From positions 1 through 9,916 of the forward strand of contig URSS01000062.1 of assembly GCA_900550545.1 (NCBI GenBank): a stretch of 9,916 nucleotides of DNA. Direction: 5' to 3'. This DNA comes from an uncultured Lachnobacterium sp. (GTDB taxonomy: Bacteria; Bacillota; Clostridia; Lachnospirales; Lachnospiraceae). Both the position numbers and the translations under genes were made by a program. The notes under the pieces were generated by a model. The model was not told the origin of the DNA, searched no databases, and saw only the letters and a program-made list of their open reading frames with translations. Positions 7,110 through 9,916 of this stretch are shown here, piece by piece (positions within the stretch are counted from its first letter, which is position 1; each line of letters starts with the position of its first letter).

Positions 7110-8010
7110 CTATTCAAACTGCGACCAGCTTACACCGTTACCGGTATGATCATAAGCCTTGATTGCATCGTTATATTGCTTTTTTTGTTTTTCTGAATAT
7201 TCCGGCACATTTTCAGTATTATTTATTTCCAGCAACATTCTTAAACTATCCGACACTCCATCTAACGCTTTTCTCCACGCTTCACTCTGTTGCTTTGCAA
7301 CCGCCATCTCATGCTGCATAACATAATCCTGATATGCCTTTTCTCTTGCGGCACTTGCTTCTTTATCTACCTTTAACAACTGCCGTTTGGTATCTTGCTT
7401 CATAAGCATTAGACGCTTTTGACAACAGCCTTTCATTGTTCCACGACCGTAATAATCGGCTTCTTTCCTGTTCCTGCTTTGCAATCTTTTCATTCAACAT
7501 TTCCTGCTGCTGTTTTTTAACCTGCGCCCGTTTTTCCAGATATTCTTCCAAAAGCTCTTTTTGTCTATCTTTCTTGTTGCTTGTCTTTTTATAAAAACTG
7601 TTTTGTGAACGAGCATAAAATTCCGATTGATTATTAACACCAGACCATGAATCGCCCCTATAATCTTTAGCAGTAGCTCCTACAGTGAGCACCATAGAAG
7701 CTTCCAACGGTGCAAAGGACGAAGTTAAGTCACGTTTAAGTGCTGATAATATCTTTTCCCTGTACTCCGGATCATCTTTCATATTCTTAAATGCTTCCTC
7801 TGATATGTTGATAGCCACATTGGTTATAGTTCTATTTCTGGGTATCTTATCAATTTCAGCATAAAATTCCTTTTTGAAAATCGCCATTTCTTCCGCTTCT
7901 GATAATTCCTTTGTATTGCCCGTTTCTCCCGTGCTGTTTACGCTCTTTGTACTTTTCGTTGTTGCAACATTGTTCTGATAATAACTCTGTCCTACTCCAC
8001 TAATAGCCAT
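7110..8010 (-). pseudogene. Leader-bearing paralog broken by a frameshift near 7400
   Basis: The ATG at 8010 has AAAGGAGG 7 nt upstream and opens with the leader MAISGVGQSYYQNN. The first frame gives a family-like middle (VAINISEEAFKNMKDDPEYR, about residues 67-86) and a long charged helix (about 140-190, KELLEEYLEKRAQVKKQQQ and onward), then dissolves into a short tail that stops at 7363. From about 7400 another frame carries on coherently (DTKRQLLKVDKEASAAREKA, then a helix with YQDYVMQHEMAVAKQQ and an end NGVSWSQFE) to a stop at 7110. Moving between them needs a +1 shift, that is one inserted or two missing bases, probably near GAAGCAAG at about 7395-7405. The repaired product would be about 299 aa. 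Its C-terminus differs from the GTDVKS tail of the other paralogs, so it is a sub-family. I see no slippery sequence arguing for programmed frameshifting. Confidence 0.7.
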
Positions 8011-8041
8011 TTTTAATCCTCCTTTGTCATCAATTTTTTAT

Positions 8042-8110
8042 ATTGCCGCCCCTGCCCCCTTGCAATAAGTCCGGGCAGTCCGCAAAAGCAAAGGTTTATG
8101 CGCCTTGCGG
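8042..8110. repeat. GC-rich patch with several inverted repeats
   Basis: In otherwise AT-rich DNA this gap contains three complementary pairs: ATTGC 8042-8046 with GCAAT 8062-8066, CTGCCC 8052-8057 with GGGCAG 8073-8078, and CCGCAA 8080-8085 with TTGCGG 8105-8110. The first two pairs are mutually exclusive and the third forms an independent stem. No T-tract follows on either strand, so it is not a standard terminator. It lies between the decayed paralog (8129-8746) and the strong ribosome site of the 8010 gene; it may be an mRNA processing or attenuation structure, or a small repeat element. Confidence 0.35.
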
Positions 8111-8128
8111 AATATGAACAATTTCTCC

Positions 8129-8746
8129 TTATGCCTTTATATCAAAACTTGCCCCTGTCGGCGCAGATGTACCAGAAACCGCAGCTAAGAGGTTCTGCGT
8201 AACACTTTTTACATCAGTGCCAGTAGCCGATATTGTAAACGTTTCATCTTCTGTCAGCTTCTCCAACTGCGCCTTTTTCTCTGCCCGTCTCTTAGCTGCC
8301 TTTTCTTCTGAGATTTTTCTTTCCTCACGCTTTTTCTATAATCTTTCTTTTTGTTTCTTTTCCGCATTCAATGTAGTTGAATTTTGTTTTGAACCACTGG
8401 TTCTTGTCATACCTCCGCAAGTAACAGAAGCATTCCCATCGGCATCTATTACAGTTGTAACACCATGTATCACTGCATTATCAGCTTTGGCTTGTGCAAA
8501 CATTCTATTCTGTCCCGGTACTGCACCAGTTAAATTAAACTCTACTTTCTTGGCAAATTCCGGATCATTTGCCATTTTCTTTAGACATTCGCTAGAAAGA
8601 TTTATTACCACTTTATTTTCATTTCCACTCATAAGACTGCTACCCGTATTAAAAGTAATCTCCGGGAACTTTTTACACAGTTTCTCATAATATTCCTGCA
8701 CTTTGTCCTTGCTGTTTGTCTTTACCTCCGTTGCTACATTAGTGTT
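8129..8746 (-). pseudogene. Decayed paralog: leader lost, in-frame TGA and TAG
   Basis: One minus-strand frame reads NTNVATEVKTNSKD just after a TGA (8747-8749), then NKVVINLSSECLKKMANDPE with the DPE helix, TTVIDADGNASVTCGGMT, and the start of the charged helix. It hits TAG at 8336-8338 and continues in the same frame with KKREERKISEEKAAKRRAE, ETFTISATGTDVKSVTQN and the tail ending ASFDIKA before TAA at 8129-8131. NTNVAT aligns with QNNVAT after the leader in the 8010 gene, so the missing part is precisely the leader and start. Upstream of the TGA the codons (MTGYEKAINSRSRRV) are unrelated. A GTG at 8701 with AAGGA 4 nt upstream could start a 121-residue fragment ending at the TAG. The TAG fits a C-to-T change in CAG, since Gln suits the helix. 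Two independent lesions indicate a pseudogene. Confidence 0.8.
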
Positions 8747-8807
8747 TCACACTCTTCTACTTCGAGAATTAATTGCTTTTTCATATCCTGTCATAAAACT
8801 CGCTATA

Positions 8808-9767
8808 TTAAACAATTCCACCGTGCTTATATTGCTGTTCCCGAAGCTTATCCAACGATTTTGCTCCATCCGGGCTATACAAATCCAATAATTCCAAAAA
8901 ATTACCAGACTCCTTACACCCATGCAATATCATACGCATACTATCCGCATCTTTACCGAATAACATACCCAACAGACTCATATCATACTGATTTTGACTA
9001 TCACTTAATACTCCCTGCTGATGTAAATCCTCCATAAAACCATAAGAACGAACCTCGGTACCTATTCGCATCGCCACATTATATAAATCCGGATCAACAG
9101 TATGAAGATGATTTAGGTAGCGTGTCTCAATATTTCTATTGGGCGTGCCGCTCATCATCCAATTTGCTATATCTTCCAAAGATGCACCTATGGCAGCATC
9201 ATCAATCAAATGCATCTGCCATCTTCCGCTTTCAGTCTTTGTAAAGGTATATTTTCCATCTTCCGAATACAATGTATTTGACCATGAGTTTTTTGGAGCC
9301 GCCTGGTCTCTGACAAGCACTTCAAATGCATCCATTGCAACTCTGTCTGGGATACACTTTTTCTCATCTGTTGGTAATTCCATTTTCCCCAATGCTACTG
9401 CAGTTTGCACTAGTTCATAATCCGATATGTTTTCTCCATGATAAAAATAAGAATTTTGTTCTTTCAATTTATCAAATGATGCCGGTAGTTTTACTTCTGC
9501 CAACTGTTCTTTGGAAACCTCAGTCCAATCTTCTTTTTTCTTACTACCTGCGGTCTGCATCTGCACTCTCGGACCGTTTGTAATCTTTGTACCATATTTT
9601 GCGTTTACCATATGTTCTGTTATTGTCACATGTGCAAACTGAAATAAACTCCTTTGGTTTCTTGTATTTCCGTAACCTTCAACTTTCACAGCATATGGAA
9701 ATGATGACTTCGTATTCAAAACAGAGTAAGTACCTGTATAAAATGTATTTGCCGCTTGTATTCTCAT
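8808..9767 (-). CDS. Unrecognised 319-aa protein, first gene behind the sigma-28-type promoter
   Basis: The start is placed at the ATG at 9767 because GGAGG lies exactly 7 nt upstream; the in-frame ATG at 9797 would add MASVWIGGYI but has its purine stretch directly against the codon. The protein opens MRIQAANTFYTGTYSV, a flagellin-like MRI start with an Asn/Thr/Tyr-rich head but without the ISxxA motif. Features in order: YAVKVEGYGNTRNQRSLF (25-42), TITEHMVNAKYGTKI (48-62), a polar linker with SKKKEDW, ISDYELVQTAVALGKMELP (114-132), a short beta stretch SEDGKYTFTKTESGRWQM (168-185), IGASLEDIANWMMSGTP (193-209), VDPDLYNVAMRIGTEVRSYGF (224-244), and a helical end. No signal peptide, membrane helix or catalytic motif that I recognise. 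It leads block I and is followed after 61 bp by the decayed paralog. Confidence 0.8.
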   Translation of the reverse strand: MRIQAANTFYTGTYSVLNTKSSFPYAVKVEGYGNTRNQRSLFQFAHVTITEHMVNAKYGTKITNGPRVQMQTAGSKKKEDWTEVSKEQLAEVKLPASFDKLKEQNSYFYHGENISDYELVQTAVALGKMELPTDEKKCIPDRVAMDAFEVLVRDQAAPKNSWSNTLYSEDGKYTFTKTESGRWQMHLIDDAAIGASLEDIANWMMSGTPNRNIETRYLNHLHTVDPDLYNVAMRIGTEVRSYGFMEDLHQQGVLSDSQNQYDMSLLGMLFGKDADSMRMILHGCKESGNFLELLDLYSPDGAKSLDKLREQQYKHGGIV

Positions 9768-9774
9768 AATATAA

Positions 9775-9779
9775 CCTCC
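9775..9779 (-). promoter_or_regulatory. Ribosome binding site that fixes the start of the 8808-9767 gene
   Basis: GGAGG on the minus strand with a 7-nt spacer to the ATG at 9767. This selects 9767 over the upstream in-frame ATG at 9797. Confidence 0.8.
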
Positions 9780-9813
9780 AATCCAAACAGACGCCATCCT
9801 TAGCTCATAATAT

Positions 9814-9840
9814 TTATCGACATTTATTCATTTTTCTTTA
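9814..9840 (-). promoter_or_regulatory. Sigma-28 (SigD/FliA)-type promoter
   Basis: On the minus strand TAAA (9837-9840) is followed by exactly 15 nt and then GTCGATAA (9814-9821). The sigma-28 consensus is TAAA-N15-GCCGATAA (SigD of Bacillus ends GATAT), so 11 of 12 defined bases match at the preferred spacing. Transcription would start near 9806, giving a 5' leader of about 40 nt before the ATG at 9767. This is the only such match that I found on the coding strand of the window. Confidence 0.65.
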
Positions 9841-9893
9841 CAGAATGGAACGAAACCTGGAATTTTACAGTCTATTAGACTTTTTATTTACAG
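9837..9893 (-). repeat. Three direct CTGTAAA copies upstream of block I
   Basis: CTGTAAA occurs on the minus strand at 9887-9893, 9864-9870 and 9837-9843, at intervals of 23 and 27 bp; the last copy contains the TAAA of the sigma-28 -35 element. Between the first two lies a short dyad AGTCTA-A-TAGACT (9869-9881). It could be a regulator-binding array or stacked partial -35 elements; AT-richness makes chance plausible. Confidence 0.35.
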
Positions 9894-9916
9894 TTGTATT
9901 TTCGTTTCATTTCTCG

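Noticed and set aside
7380..7420. Programmed ribosomal frameshift at about 7400
   Set aside because: I see no slippery heptamer, upstream Shine-Dalgarno stimulator or downstream stem in the overlap; a one-base indel is simpler.
8203..8232. GCCGATAT on the plus strand at 8225-8232, a sigma-28 -10 match
   Set aside because: It lies inside the decayed paralog and opposes all genes, no TAAA stands 15 nt upstream, and no plus-strand gene follows.
3958..8338. Stop-codon recoding as an explanation for the in-frame TAA (3958) and TAG (8336)
   Set aside because: Two different stop codons at non-equivalent positions in paralogs, with no shared downstream structure, fit mutation better than programmed recoding; other genes here end normally at TAA, TAG and TGA.
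8217..8690. 157-codon plus-strand frame opposite the decayed paralog
   Set aside because: The minus-strand frame shows clear family motifs on both sides of its lesions; the plus-strand frame is its mirror and has no start context.
9869..9890. AGTCTA-T-TAGACT followed by TTTTATTT as a plus-strand terminator
   Set aside because: The stem is only 6 bp of mostly AT pairs, and no plus-strand gene precedes it in the window; a convergent gene beyond the right edge could not be assessed because none of it is visible.
1..9916. Mobile element, prophage, toxin-antitoxin or CRISPR content
   Set aside because: No transposase, integrase, terminal inverted repeats, spacer array or recognisable toxin motif was seen on either strand.

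Overview
The window looks like a gut-type Lachnospiraceae/Clostridia chromosome: AT-rich DNA, strong GGAGG-type ribosome binding sites, and soluble Lys/Glu/Asn-rich proteins of families that I know mainly as unnamed domains from Roseburia/Eubacterium rectale-like genomes. All credible genes lie on the minus strand, so transcription runs from the right edge (9916) to the left edge (1). I see no rRNA, tRNA, CRISPR array, transposase or integrase. None of the proteins has a Sec signal peptide or an obvious membrane segment.

Two intrinsic terminators cut the locus into three blocks. Block I (about 9840 to 6428) starts with a good sigma-28/SigD-type promoter (9814-9840). It runs through an unrecognised 319-aa gene (8808-9767), a decayed paralog (8129-8746), a frameshifted paralog (7110-8010) and a 194-aa gene (6488-7072), and ends at a long hairpin terminator (6428-6476). 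Block II (6262 to 3511) holds two unrecognised genes with FlgM-like N-termini (5363-6262 and 4388-5335) and a paralog split by one in-frame TAA (3667-4347), then a terminator (3511-3550). Block III (3440 to the left edge) holds a probably 5'-truncated gene resembling DUF3879 (2772-3440), a FlgM-headed gene (1951-2706), a gene resembling DUF4885 (885-1916), an intact member of the paralog family (182-802), and a frame that runs off the left edge.

Two recurring N-terminal modules tie the genes together. The first is a leader of the form M-[AS]-[VI]-[ST]-G-[IV]-[GN] followed by a Tyr/Asn-rich stretch; it heads at least four proteins with different bodies. The second is an MKI-like start followed at residues 35-50 by [IL]-S-I-S-x-x-A, as in Bacillus FlgM; it heads three otherwise unrelated proteins. 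With the sigma-28 promoter and the absence of Sec signals, the working inference is a flagellum-co-regulated set of proteins, possibly flagellar type III export substrates, encoded in a locus that duplicates and decays. Sequence alone cannot prove export, and family names here are from memory, not from a search.

Of the four members of the leader / DPE-helix / charged-helix paralog group, only 182-802 is intact. The others carry an in-frame TAA, an in-frame TAG plus loss of the leader, and a frameshift.
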